A program made the translations under genes and the position numbers. A stretch of DNA of 64,000 nucleotides from Paenibacillus sp. Soil766 (lineage in GTDB: Bacteria; Bacillota; Bacilli; Paenibacillales; NBRC-103111), in contig NZ_LMSJ01000023.1 of the NCBI RefSeq assembly GCF_001428105.1, positions 312,147 through 376,146 of the forward strand. Reading direction: 5' to 3'. How positions within the stretch are numbered: the first letter of the stretch is position 1; every line of letters begins with the position of its first letter. A model generated the notes under the pieces. It saw nothing but the letters and a program-made list of their open reading frames with translations. It searched no databases and was not told the origin of the DNA. Below, piece after piece: positions 8,575-18,440 of the stretch.

Positions 8575-11500
8575 CTATTTAACGCCTTGCTGCATAAGCA
8601 TTCCCAGCATCTTTGCTGCTTCTTCGCGAGATGCTTCATCCTTAGGTGCAAAGCGATTCCCCGGCTTCCCGGAAATAATGCCAGCTTGCTGTAACCATGT
8701 TGCCGCTTCTACCGCAAATGTTGGGATCTCAGCTCCATCTGTAAAAGATAGTGCGTCTGCCACTTGTGGCAAGGTGAGCTTCTGCAGATGGGCAAACCGC
8801 GCGATCATGGTGACCATTTGCTCCCGTGAGATAGGAGCCTCTGGTGCGAACATCCCCTCGCTTACACCGCTTGTAAGGCCATTCTCGAATGCCCATTGCA
8901 CAGAAGTGGCATAATAGCTGTCCATCTTCACATCACGGAAGCTTGATGATGAATAGGCTTCAAGCTTCACTCCAGTCATTCGAGCCAGCATTAGTGTGAA
9001 ATCGGCACGCGTGATTTGTGCAGTTGGTGAGAATTGTCCAGCGGCAGTTCCATTGATAATGTTACGAGCCGCTAAATACGTGATATAACTTCTAGCGAAA
9101 CTTGCTGACGTATCATCAAACAGAACTGGTGAGTAGCCCACTGCGTACTGGGAAAAGTGGCTAGTTTTAAAAGTTAACATTCCTGTCGCCGCATCAAAGT
9201 AGCTATTTGTCATTTTGACAAGCTCATCATCATCAGCGATGTAATAAGCGACAATCGCATTCGTATCTTCATTGGTCATCGGTTTATAAGGAACTTGAAC
9301 TTCGACCGAACCGCCATTGAACGTGGAAACCGTTGTGCCGTCTGCTGTCAGGGTGAAGTCGAAAATAGGTCTGTCGCCAATTGCCGCAATAATTGCATTT
9401 CTTTCATTGGCATCCATATCCTGTGTAACCGTAGATACATCCGCAATAGCGATGGAAAGCGAAACCTCTCCTGTCGTCGCTGTAGAAGCGATGGTAGAAA
9501 GCACATTCTTATCCAAAGTTACTGTGCCAATACCAAGGTTTAGCTTGATTGCAATGGTAAGGATGTCTGCAACTTGTAGGAGCGATTCTCCAGGTAATTT
9601 GATGACCGCTTCTTTGGATGTCGCGTCTACTGTTGCTTTAATTTCAAGAACGATTGATTTCCCTGCTGATTCATTTAACATTAATAAGGCATCTGATAAC
9701 TGCGCAGCGGTAATAGTAGCAGTTGATGTTCCTTTACTATCCTTGACAGTCTGTACAGTAATCGTCGTTGTTTCACCACTTGCTACAACATCGTTAGATA
9801 TAGGAGGAATTCCTGAACCTGAGGATGGTAAGGATGGTGAAGATGGGTCTGACTCAGGATCTGACACTGCCGCTGCCTGTTGCACCATGATATAACCATT
9901 GTTATTCGTATAGGGAACAACTGCGTCATTAAGCATAACCGATGTGACTTGAGGTGCATATACGATCGACGTAACGCTCTTCATATTGTCTGTGAACGGA
10001 TAATCTATTGTTAAAACAGCATTGTTGATCGAAGTGTTGACTGAATCCATTAGCGCAGGATCCAAGTTAGTCCCTTCCGCGTACATATAATTCATTTTGC
10101 CAACGTTCGTATTCGAATTATGGTAAATATAATTGCTCGTACCGTCATTCAGCTCTACCATAAAGCTCTCATCATCCAATCGGTTTACACTTGCGATCTT
10201 GCTGCTGCCGTTGACAGGCTCCAGAATGGATACGAACGAAGCGTTCTTCCCATTGATGCGATTAATGACCGTATCATAGTAGGCATCAATCTGGGTGGCA
10301 GGACCCGGCAACTCGCCTACGATTACATCCGAAGAAACATCGTTTAGCCCGATAATTCTCAGCCCGATATCCTGTTCATTCTTCCACGTCCCGCTCCATA
10401 CACCAACTTGCTGACCTTGCCTTGTGTTCCGCAAATACTGGTAGCCATTCGTGGTCCCGATACTGTCTGGTGCTACTGGTTCCAATGCCATATCGGTTTG
10501 AAAACTGCCTAGCCCATGCAGGACCCAATCATATTGGTGATCCCATGCAGAGCTCACGTTGAAGAAATCAATCGTATAATGATTCGTTAATGCAACTGTT
10601 CGTTCATATTGGTTAACACCGTTATAGACATGATTAGCTGTATTGGTACTGATCGCGAAACGGTCAGAGTCTAAAAACATCGTCGTAGGTTCAAAGCTTT
10701 CCTCATTCTTTACTTTGTAAATAGATTGATCCAGACCATCTACAAGCACCGTGTTATGGCTGAACGTTTTCTTATAATACTGACTATATAAGGAGATACC
10801 ATAAGTCGCGGTACTTCCGAAATCTGGAGCAAGCCGCGTCCCTTTTCCGAAGAGATCCAGATTTAGTTTGTCGAAATGGCCGTGTGATTCGCCGTGAAGT
10901 CCATAGTCTACGAGAGCAAACATCTCATCTTCGCCTGTACCAGCTCTCAATGCGGTGTGCCCGATGCCATCGAAGTTGTTGCTTCCGAGCTTTAACGCAG
11001 GCGCAACGGGAATCTCATTGGGGCCATAGAATACAGCCTGTTCCCCGATGTAAGCATCGATGTTACCATCTTCTGGGTTCAGTTTCCCACCGCGAATTTG
11101 GTGATTATCGTTATAAATCATACTTAGCAATGATTCGTATTCCGGCAAAAACGCATATCCCTGATCATTGTTTTTATAATGCGCATACACCCCTTCGTAA
11201 TCGACAGGAGGTGTGCGCAGTTTGCTGCCAACGAGTGATGAAGGATATCCGCCGGAGTCATTGTTGTTGCTGACACCCAAGTCTGGATACACATATTGGA
11301 GCGGAACTTCAAACATTTTCTTGAAGTTTGGATGTGCATACAGATCTCTCTCTGGGTGCTCATTCGTGAGCGCATGGCTTAGCGCTTCAGCTTGCATAAA
11401 CAAAGCTCCTTGGACGTAGAAGTGGTAGCCTATTGCTCCTTCTAGCCAGAACCCGTCGGATAGCACACTGTTTTGCATTTGATATAGGAAGCCACTTTTC

Positions 11501-14490
11501 CCTTTAATGGACACATCCATGAGGGAGTCATCACCAAGCAGCACACCAATAATGCCAATTGCAGCGTTATGCCACGTTTGGAAGTTGGACGTACCATTAT
11601 CAACGCCCTTCAACGTTTCGGCGGATTGCTTGAACAAATTCATCTCAACATTGAATTGTTCGTCGCCACTGAACAGTCCGCTGTTTAAAGTCAGATCATA
11701 TGCTTGTGCAAGCTTGATGATTTGGACTGCTTCGTCCAACGATTGCCAATATAGTCTTCCATTCCTCGATTGAAGCGGATAACTAGGATAATACTTGGCG
11801 TACGCCATCAGAATTTCTTTTGTTTTCTCCGCATAACGCTCGTCTTTTGTTAAGGAATACGCTACGGCAAGCGCTTTGGCTGCATCGATATTTTTGCGGT
11901 GTGTGGTAGATCGCCATGCAAAATCGAAATCTCCACCGCTGTACACTTTGCCGTCGTCAGGACAAGTATGGTTATGAGGCTCGTTGTAATCATAACTTAA
12001 AGGCGTATCCCCACAGTAATACCAGATGGAATGACCACCTGGGCGGTCGGGGTAATAGAATGTTGTATTCAGCCAAGTGCCCGCTTTGTTCTTGACGGCG
12101 GCCAAGTAATCCTTCGCCCATTGGTACTTGCCTACCTTCTCTTTCGCTTGAGCGAGTTGAGCTTGTGTGACCATTGTATTCGGATGCGCTTGAACGGAAG
12201 ATGCCCAATCCACAACTTGCGATTGTAATTTCACGGAAGTTTCGCTGCCATCCGTGTTTGAAGTGACTTTCAAAGTACCATATTTCACGTCATTCACAGC
12301 CGCAGTACTTGGCACTTTCACATGGACGTCCACTTGAAGTTCGCCACCTGGAGCGACCTGCTCCGTCTGACTTGGGTATGTCACGGTGTACGAACTGTCG
12401 AAGGTCGTGAAGCCTGGGTTCATTGCAAGCTGATATGACGTAGCTGCCTTCGATTTATTCGTAATCGTAAACGTATAATCCAAATCAACCCCAGGCTTGG
12501 CATATTGACTAATATTGTCCGTGGACAAGTCGACTACTTTCTTCGATAACACCATATCGTCAAAATATAACTCCAACGAGGTATCCAGAGGCGGATCATT
12601 CGCATACCATCTTGGATGAATGATCAGTCTGCGATACTCGGCTAACGTTGTGCGAGCTGTAGATTTCGTGAATTTGGCAAGCGGAATCGCAACTTTCTTC
12701 CATCCCACCCAATCCACTTTATCCGGAGCGATAAAATAATCGTAACCCGATACGGTGTTGTTATCCGTATCAATAATCATATAAATGTTGTTCCCCGTTG
12801 CTTTCCCCGAGTACACCCATACCTCGAGCTGGTCGTATTGACTCCAGTCGGCTGTAATATCGTTGACGTTGACAGCTACCGCTGGATTGCTCCATTTGAC
12901 TGAGCTCGCACCTTCCTTCACATGTGTCGTATCAAGAACTTTATTGGTCCATCCCGTGAAAGTTTCCGAGTTCGTAATAGCTGGTCTGCTATCGGAAATA
13001 ATCGAGTAATAGAAGCTCGACTCTGCACTCTCTTCCCCATTTTTCACCGCTTTGGCTACAATCTGTGCGCTGCCTCGCACCGTTATTGGTTCTGAATAGA
13101 GGGTGAAATCCGCATCAACTCCGTCAATCTTGTAATATATAGCCGCATCTGCCGTCTGTGAATCCAACGCTACCTGAATGTTCGACGGATACTGCTTGGA
13201 AGGATGGTCTGCCGTAACAGGGGCAACTGCACCTTCCGGCGCTGTCATTTGCTGCGTAACCAGTGCTGGTGAATAATCTGTTGCATTAACCTGAATGCCG
13301 TACCCTTTGGCGACACTAAAAAGGCTTGCATCCAGATGTAGATTACCTGGTGTAACGGCATACGTTGCACCGGATACGGTTGCACCATCCACGGTTACAC
13401 CTATAATCGACGACCGCCAATCAGGATCTTCCGTAAATCCGATGTCCACGGAGCTGCCCGTCGTGTTGCCTTCCACGTCTGGCGTTAAGGTTGGAGCTGC
13501 TTTAGGAGCTTCAGCCACGATCGTCTGATCTACACGCGCATTGAAATAACCATTAGCCTCAACGCTGATCGTATACGTTTTGGCCGTTGGAAACACTTGT
13601 GGTTGAAGAAGAATATGACCATCTGTGATGGTATAGGAAGCCTCACTAAGCCGCACGCCATCTACGGTAACGCCCGTAATATTGCTCTGCCACGCTGTAT
13701 TTGCCGCAAATGGCAGATCGATCGGGGTCTGCACCGTATTAAGCTCGGAATCGGCTGTTAATGCCGGTGTTGTACCTTGCGCTTCTCGTGCGATCACATC
13801 ATCAATGTAAAAATTAGCTTTATTCGATGTACCTGTGGCAAATTGTATACTGTCTATGACTTTCGTAGGGTTAATAAATGGTGAATCAGATACCACTCTT
13901 GTGCCATTTACATACACATCGAAATCCTTTGACGCCGCATCTGCTTCTACACGAAACGTATACCATTGCCCAAGCGGAAGCGAAACACCGTCAAGTAACG
14001 AAGTGGAGTTGCCAGCCTTTAAGTTCGCTCCTGAAGTTACGGTTCTTGCGATGGCATTCCCCGCATTGTCCGAGAGATTCACTTCAATTGAAGCGCTAGC
14101 TTCTGATGATAGTCTAACTATTTTCGCTTCGGCAATAAACTTATTGGTCGTTGGAGAAGCTGCTGTGAACCTCTTTCTTGCTTTCAACCAATAACTAGCC
14201 GTAGTATCGACCATCGATAAACTGTTTGAACCGCTTACATGCTGAACATTGGAAATGAACGCATTCAGCTCCGGTCCTACCGGGGCACCCGAACCACCCG
14301 CGTTAATGGTATAGTCGGCCAAAATTGCCGGACTTCCACTTGGGGCATCCCCGCTAGCTAAACTGTCAAAGTTATCGCTGATCGGCGCTGGTGTATAAGC
14401 TGCATACACCTCTCCTCCCTTAGGTACATAAGCAATGAGCAGTGAAGATAAAATTGAAATCGCAACCCATTTTGAACGTATTTTATTCAA
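8575..14490 (-). CDS. Giant SLH-anchored alginate-lyase/heparinase II/III-like protein
   Basis: 1971 residues. A signal peptide (about 1-30) precedes a concanavalin-like module (about 40-235). Two related beta-rich modules with the TYTISVEANGY style (236-420, DUF1533-like) and a chitobiase-type C-terminal module (about 425-500) follow, then a carbohydrate-binding-like segment (505-660). An alginate-lyase-like helical domain (about 770-1120, with WHNAAIGIIG near 970) and a heparinase II/III-type beta domain (about 1180-1400, with GHFDKLNLDLFGKG near 1209) form the catalytic part. Three SLH repeats (from about 1790: ITRADF, ISREQM, ASREEA) would hold it on the wall polymer. It probably cleaves an acidic polysaccharide by beta-elimination; the substrate cannot be told. 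It lacks the dockerin seen in the neighbouring enzymes. The start has an AAAGGGGAG ribosome site. Confidence 0.85.
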   Translation of the reverse strand: MNKIRSKWVAISILSSLLIAYVPKGGEVYAAYTPAPISDNFDSLASGDAPSGSPAILADYTINAGGSGAPVGPELNAFISNVQHVSGSNSLSMVDTTASYWLKARKRFTAASPTTNKFIAEAKIVRLSSEASASIEVNLSDNAGNAIARTVTSGANLKAGNSTSLLDGVSLPLGQWYTFRVEADAASKDFDVYVNGTRVVSDSPFINPTKVIDSIQFATGTSNKANFYIDDVIAREAQGTTPALTADSELNTVQTPIDLPFAANTAWQSNITGVTVDGVRLSEASYTITDGHILLQPQVFPTAKTYTISVEANGYFNARVDQTIVAEAPKAAPTLTPDVEGNTTGSSVDIGFTEDPDWRSSIIGVTVDGATVSGATYAVTPGNLHLDASLFSVAKGYGIQVNATDYSPALVTQQMTAPEGAVAPVTADHPSKQYPSNIQVALDSQTADAAIYYKIDGVDADFTLYSEPITVRGSAQIVAKAVKNGEESAESSFYYSIISDSRPAITNSETFTGWTNKVLDTTHVKEGASSVKWSNPAVAVNVNDITADWSQYDQLEVWVYSGKATGNNIYMIIDTDNNTVSGYDYFIAPDKVDWVGWKKVAIPLAKFTKSTARTTLAEYRRLIIHPRWYANDPPLDTSLELYFDDMVLSKKVVDLSTDNISQYAKPGVDLDYTFTITNKSKAATSYQLAMNPGFTTFDSSYTVTYPSQTEQVAPGGELQVDVHVKVPSTAAVNDVKYGTLKVTSNTDGSETSVKLQSQVVDWASSVQAHPNTMVTQAQLAQAKEKVGKYQWAKDYLAAVKNKAGTWLNTTFYYPDRPGGHSIWYYCGDTPLSYDYNEPHNHTCPDDGKVYSGGDFDFAWRSTTHRKNIDAAKALAVAYSLTKDERYAEKTKEILMAYAKYYPSYPLQSRNGRLYWQSLDEAVQIIKLAQAYDLTLNSGLFSGDEQFNVEMNLFKQSAETLKGVDNGTSNFQTWHNAAIGIIGVLLGDDSLMDVSIKGKSGFLYQMQNSVLSDGFWLEGAIGYHFYVQGALFMQAEALSHALTNEHPERDLYAHPNFKKMFEVPLQYVYPDLGVSNNNDSGGYPSSLVGSKLRTPPVDYEGVYAHYKNNDQGYAFLPEYESLLSMIYNDNHQIRGGKLNPEDGNIDAYIGEQAVFYGPNEIPVAPALKLGSNNFDGIGHTALRAGTGEDEMFALVDYGLHGESHGHFDKLNLDLFGKGTRLAPDFGSTATYGISLYSQYYKKTFSHNTVLVDGLDQSIYKVKNEESFEPTTMFLDSDRFAISTNTANHVYNGVNQYERTVALTNHYTIDFFNVSSAWDHQYDWVLHGLGSFQTDMALEPVAPDSIGTTNGYQYLRNTRQGQQVGVWSGTWKNEQDIGLRIIGLNDVSSDVIVGELPGPATQIDAYYDTVINRINGKNASFVSILEPVNGSSKIASVNRLDDESFMVELNDGTSNYIYHNSNTNVGKMNYMYAEGTNLDPALMDSVNTSINNAVLTIDYPFTDNMKSVTSIVYAPQVTSVMLNDAVVPYTNNNGYIMVQQAAAVSDPESDPSSPSLPSSGSGIPPISNDVVASGETTTITVQTVKDSKGTSTATITAAQLSDALLMLNESAGKSIVLEIKATVDATSKEAVIKLPGESLLQVADILTIAIKLNLGIGTVTLDKNVLSTIASTATTGEVSLSIAIADVSTVTQDMDANERNAIIAAIGDRPIFDFTLTADGTTVSTFNGGSVEVQVPYKPMTNEDTNAIVAYYIADDDELVKMTNSYFDAATGMLTFKTSHFSQYAVGYSPVLFDDTSASFARSYITYLAARNIINGTAAGQFSPTAQITRADFTLMLARMTGVKLEAYSSSSFRDVKMDSYYATSVQWAFENGLTSGVSEGMFAPEAPISREQMVTMIARFAHLQKLTLPQVADALSFTDGAEIPTFAVEAATWLQQAGIISGKPGNRFAPKDEASREEAAKMLGMLMQQGVK

Positions 14491-14657
14491 CTATAACTCC
14501 CCTTTTCGAATTTAGTTGATCTTGTGATGACTAGCTTCATCCTAAAGGAATCGGAGGGGATTGAGAATGTTCACGTTGCTAGAATTCAACCACTTTTATT
14601 CAAAGCCATAAAAATGAGTACAGGTTGAAAAACTGTAGATTGACTATCTGTCTATAG

Positions 14658-14801
14658 GGGTTGGCGTACACAAATCTGGAATTGGCAGTATGTGCTTCCC
14701 ATACGAATGGCACCAATGACCTCGCCGATACGAACGCTTATGGATTTGCAAGCTGGGCTGTCGACTGGCCTACATTCCAAAGCAACTGGTTAGTCCCTTA
14801 A
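14658..14801 (+). pseudogene. Possible C-terminal remnant of an unidentified protein
   Basis: A 47-codon open stretch with protein-like content, including NAYGFASWAVDWPTFQSNW, ends in a stop 9 bp before a plus-strand terminator hairpin. It has an in-frame stop before it and no start or ribosome site. The aromatic-rich end resembles a secreted sugar-enzyme tail, but I do not recognise the family. It may be the last piece of a deleted gene. Confidence 0.25.
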
Positions 14802-14809
14802 TTATCAAC

Positions 14810-14854
14810 GAGCTTTCCCTTCGGTCCTTGAGGCCTTATGGAACGGCTCTTTTT
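14810..14854 (+). terminator. Plus-strand terminator after the remnant
   Basis: Imperfect hairpin between GAGC (14810-14813) and GCTC (14846-14849), with inner pairs TCC/GGA, then TTTTT. It ends no intact gene, which supports a lost plus-strand gene just before it. Confidence 0.45.
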
Positions 14855-14879
14855 CTTATTTATACATCTCCCCATAAAC

Positions 14880-14908
14880 TTAACATTTCATCTCTTATAT
14901 AAATAATT
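14880..14908 (+). promoter_or_regulatory. Candidate promoter of the first oligosaccharide transporter operon
   Basis: TTAACA (14880-14885) then 17 bp and ATAATT (14903-14908). The region is AT-rich and the match is moderate. The first gene begins about 90 bp downstream. Confidence 0.3.
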
Positions 14909-14996
14909 GAATGTAATCCATAGAAATGAGGATTTAATTTCCCAGGGGTTCTCGGTATGATGAGGGCAATCACAAGAACGAAACGAGGAATTCACG

Positions 14997-15902
14997 ATGG
15001 AGCTTACGTTGAAAAAAATAAGTAGAAGCCGCTATTTATTACTATTATTCTTGCCCTGCTTTATCTGGTATGTCATGTTCAAATATTTCCCCATGTTCGG
15101 TATCGTGATATCTTTTAAAAACTACAATTTATACAAGGGCATCTGGGCAAGTGATTGGGTTGGTTTCAAATACTACGTGCAGTTCTTCAAAAACCCGGAT
15201 TTTTTCATTCTCATGCGAAACACCTTTCTATTAAGCTTATACAAATTAATTGTTGGTTTCCCAGCGCCAATTATCTTAGCTCTTCTTTTAAATGAATTAA
15301 CACATAAGCTGTTCAAGCGGTTCGTCCAGTCCGTCAGTTACCTGCCTCATTTTATCTCAAATGTCGTAGTTGCCAGTATGGTGATCATGTTCTTGTCTCC
15401 CTCCAGTGGTGTCGTCAATCGCATGATTGAATCCTTAGGATTTCAACCCGTTAACTTCATGGTGAAGGCCGAACTATTTCGACCCATTTACGCGTTATCC
15501 GAAATATGGCAGCACGTAGGATGGGAAACGATCATTTACCTAGCCGCACTTACAGCGATTGACCCTATGCTCTATGAAGCTGCTGAGATTGATGGTGCCT
15601 CCCGATGGCAGAAAATGAAAGCCGTCACACTCCCAGGCATTATGCCCGCTATCGTCATTATCTTAATTCTGAATGTCGGCCATGTGCTAGAAGTGGGATT
15701 TGAGAAAGTATATCTCCTCTCCAATCCAGCCACATACGAAACAGCGGACATTATTAGTACGTATGTCTATCGCGTCGGTTTGACGCAGGGAAGCTTCAGT
15801 TATGCTTCTGCCATTGATTTATTTACGGGAATTATCTCCCTCATATTGATTTTAGGTACCAATTATGCGAGCCGTAAATTCGGTGACACTAGTTTATGGT
15901 AG
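14997..15902 (+). CDS. Oligosaccharide ABC transporter permease, LplB type
   Basis: 301 residues with about six membrane segments, starting LLLLFLPCFIWYVMFKYFPMF. The cytoplasmic EAA loop that docks to the ATPase is EAAEIDGASRWQKMKAVTLP (about 198-217). It belongs to the CUT1 LplB/YtcP permease family that imports uronide or other oligosaccharides, usually energised by a shared MsmX-type ATPase encoded elsewhere; none is in this operon. A GAGGAA ribosome site precedes the ATG. The partner permease begins 13 bp after its stop. The substrate is unknown, but the neighbouring giant lyase suggests unsaturated oligosaccharides. Confidence 0.92.
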   Translation: MELTLKKISRSRYLLLLFLPCFIWYVMFKYFPMFGIVISFKNYNLYKGIWASDWVGFKYYVQFFKNPDFFILMRNTFLLSLYKLIVGFPAPIILALLLNELTHKLFKRFVQSVSYLPHFISNVVVASMVIMFLSPSSGVVNRMIESLGFQPVNFMVKAELFRPIYALSEIWQHVGWETIIYLAALTAIDPMLYEAAEIDGASRWQKMKAVTLPGIMPAIVIILILNVGHVLEVGFEKVYLLSNPATYETADIISTYVYRVGLTQGSFSYASAIDLFTGIISLILILGTNYASRKFGDTSLW

Positions 15903-15915
15903 TAGGAGGACTACG

Positions 15916-16767
15916 ATGAGAAAAAAAATCAGCTTGTTTCAGATTGTAAACTTCATCCTGCTAACCGGGTTAGTCTTTAGCACACTATACCCCTTTATCT
16001 ATATGGCAGCAGTGTCCCTTAGTTCCAACAACTACGTTATACGTGGAGAAATCACATGGTTTCCCAAAGGTCTTACCTTGGAAGTTTATAAATTAGTATT
16101 AAACGATCCACGTATTTTGCAATCTTACATTAACACCATTCTTTACGTCATTGTTGGTACGACGATTGCCCTGCTTATTACATCTATGGGTGCCTATGCG
16201 ATTTCGAAGAAAGAGATGGCCTTCTCCAAATCGCTTACTTTCATGATTATCTTCACCATGTTCTTTAGTGGTGGTTTAATTCCTACCTTTCTCGTACTCA
16301 AATCCTACGGCATTATGGATTCCATCTGGGCAATGACATTGCCAGGAGCTGTAAGTACGTGGAACTTGTTGGTGATGCGAACCTTTTATGCGAATATTCC
16401 CACGGAGGTCGAAGAATCTGGAAGAATGGATGGTTTAACGGATCTAGGCATTTTCTTCCGCATCGTTATGCCACTGTCCAAAGCTGCGTTTGCAACCATT
16501 GGCATGTTCTATGCCGTATCGCTATGGAATAACTTTATGCTCCCACTACTCTATTTACGGGATGCGGATTTATTTCCACTACAGATTATCCTTCGAAACA
16601 TCGTTCTTGCGGGTCAAGTAACCAGCTTAGGCGGCGATGTGGAAATTGTCGATGAATCTTTAAAATATACAGTCATTATGGTGTCAACGGTTCCCATTCT
16701 CTTGGTTTACCCATTCCTCCAAAAGTATTTCGTACAAGGAGCAATGATTGGTGCAGTCAAGGGTTAA
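15916..16767 (+). CDS. Oligosaccharide ABC transporter permease, LplC type
   Basis: 283 residues from the ATG at 15916, chosen because AGGAGG lies 5 bases before it; the open frame extends 17 codons into the previous gene. Membrane segments begin at IVNFILLTGLVFSTLYPFIY. The EAA-like loop is EESGRMDGLTDLGIFFRIVMPL, and the end IGAVKG is the usual LplC terminus. It forms the translocation pore with the 14997 permease. It resembles the second LplC of the window (54901-55788) closely enough to be a paralogue. Confidence 0.92.
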   Translation: MRKKISLFQIVNFILLTGLVFSTLYPFIYMAAVSLSSNNYVIRGEITWFPKGLTLEVYKLVLNDPRILQSYINTILYVIVGTTIALLITSMGAYAISKKEMAFSKSLTFMIIFTMFFSGGLIPTFLVLKSYGIMDSIWAMTLPGAVSTWNLLVMRTFYANIPTEVEESGRMDGLTDLGIFFRIVMPLSKAAFATIGMFYAVSLWNNFMLPLLYLRDADLFPLQIILRNIVLAGQVTSLGGDVEIVDESLKYTVIMVSTVPILLVYPFLQKYFVQGAMIGAVKG

Positions 16768-16819
16768 TATATAAGGTAATATAACTTAACGGGAAAATTA
16801 ATTAAAAGGGAGTGCTCGA

Positions 16820-18373
16820 ATGAAAAGCAAAGCAATTTCGAAAGCATTGGTGATCGGCTTAATAAGCTCATTAGCAATTACCTCACTTGTGGCCTGCACG
16901 TCCAAGACAGAAACACCGTCCACAGGAGATAGCGCAACCAATGCACCCGCAACCAATGCACAAACGAAGAAAACGTTTTCCATGATGGCTGAATCAGCGG
17001 CAACCTGGCCTTATTCGAAGGATTGGTTAATTTGGAAACTCATTGGAGAGAAAACTGGCGTTACCATTGATATGCAAGTACCTGCAGGAAAGTCAGAAGA
17101 TACGATTAATCTCAATGTAGCTTCCGGAAATATGCCAGATATTACATTCATGATGAATCTTACACTAGCGAATAAATATGGCCAGCAAGGCGCTCTCGCT
17201 AACATCCTAGATTATAAAGATCAGATGCCTAATTTTAAAAAGTGGATGGAAAAATATCCGGATATTACAAAAGCCAATATCGCAGCTGATGGCAAGATGT
17301 ATCTCTTCCCGAATGAGGGATTCGGAGAAACGAATCGTATCATTTGGTTGTACAGAGAAGATGTTTTCAAGAAAAACAATTTAACTGCGCCTAAAACGTA
17401 TGATGAGCTCTATACCGTTCTTAAGAAGCTCAAAGAACTGTATCCGAAAAGTTATCCATTAACGTTCCGTACAGGCTCTAATGGCGGTATACTCAATCAC
17501 TTGAGTCCGAACTTCGCTACCAATGAAGGGTACTATATGGATGAAGCTTCGAAAGAAGTGAAGTACGGCCCTGTTGAAGATAACTACAAAACCATGGTGT
17601 CTTACTTATCCAAATTTTACAAAGAAGGACTTATTCCACCCGATTGGTTAACGCTTGAAACAAAGCAATGGCAAGATCAGATGTCAACAGACCAAGCCTT
17701 TATCACCATTGATTATATTGGACGCATTGATTTCTTTAATAAAGCGCTAAGAAAAGATAATCCATCTTACAACTTGGCCTTTATGGCACCACCGGCTGGT
17801 ATTCCAGGCGGTAAACAGCAAAACCCTTATACACAAATTGTAGAATCAGGCATGACCGTCTCTTCGAAATCCAAAAATGTGAAAGATGTTATGCAATTCA
17901 TCGATTTCTTCTATTCCGAAGAGGGCAAAAATATTGCCAGCTGGGGGAAAGAAGGCGAAACGTACACACTCGATGCCGGTAAAAAGAAAATGAAAACTGA
18001 CTTTATCGATGTGGCTGATCTGCGCAAGAAAACAGGCTTAGCGACGAACGGAACGTACACGTGGATTGATTATGATGCTCATTTATCGATGGCTACCCCA
18101 GAATTGCAAGCAGCTTATGTGGAAGCAAGGAAGTTTGATGGTCCATACCGACCACAACCGTCATATAACGAAAAAGAGTTCGAACTCTTGTCAACCGTCG
18201 GCACAGCAATTGATAAAAATCGCAACGAATCCATCGCTAAATTCATTCTTGGTACAACCAGCATGGATGATTGGGCTAAATATGTCGATGGCGCAAAAAA
18301 GCTAGGCGTACAACAAATCATTGATACGTATAAGGCAGCTAAAGCTCGTGCTAGCAATGTGAATTTGAAATAA
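16820..18373 (+). CDS. Extracellular solute-binding lipoprotein, LplA type
   Basis: 517 residues. A lipoprotein signal ends at Cys26 (TSLVAC), followed by a Ser/Thr/Pro-rich linker and a large two-lobed family 1 binding protein. It would capture oligosaccharides and deliver them to the two permeases just upstream. It is preceded by AAAGGGAG. The order permease-permease-binding protein is the reverse of the second such locus near 55-58 kb. ALRYLDFIY-like segments of the paralogue appear here as VMQFIDFFYSEEGKNIASWG, a useful family mark. A strong terminator follows. Confidence 0.92.
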   Translation: MKSKAISKALVIGLISSLAITSLVACTSKTETPSTGDSATNAPATNAQTKKTFSMMAESAATWPYSKDWLIWKLIGEKTGVTIDMQVPAGKSEDTINLNVASGNMPDITFMMNLTLANKYGQQGALANILDYKDQMPNFKKWMEKYPDITKANIAADGKMYLFPNEGFGETNRIIWLYREDVFKKNNLTAPKTYDELYTVLKKLKELYPKSYPLTFRTGSNGGILNHLSPNFATNEGYYMDEASKEVKYGPVEDNYKTMVSYLSKFYKEGLIPPDWLTLETKQWQDQMSTDQAFITIDYIGRIDFFNKALRKDNPSYNLAFMAPPAGIPGGKQQNPYTQIVESGMTVSSKSKNVKDVMQFIDFFYSEEGKNIASWGKEGETYTLDAGKKKMKTDFIDVADLRKKTGLATNGTYTWIDYDAHLSMATPELQAAYVEARKFDGPYRPQPSYNEKEFELLSTVGTAIDKNRNESIAKFILGTTSMDDWAKYVDGAKKLGVQQIIDTYKAAKARASNVNLK

Positions 18374-18391
18374 CTTGATATCCTACAAAAA

Positions 18392-18421
18392 TCCGCTGCC
18401 TCCCATTCGGGAGACAGCGGA
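18392..18421. terminator. Bidirectional terminator between convergent operons
   Basis: A 13-bp stem around loop ATTC with one imperfect pair (G-U on the minus strand). T-rich sequence follows on both strands. It closes the transporter operon and the convergent GH2 gene. Confidence 0.8.
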
Positions 18422-18440
18422 CTTTTATGTTCTCACAACT

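Noticed and set aside
9317-9895. A 192-codon plus-strand frame inside the giant lyase gene
   Set aside because: Antisense shadow of a well-supported coding region with repeated valine/serine-rich modules; no start signal or homology.
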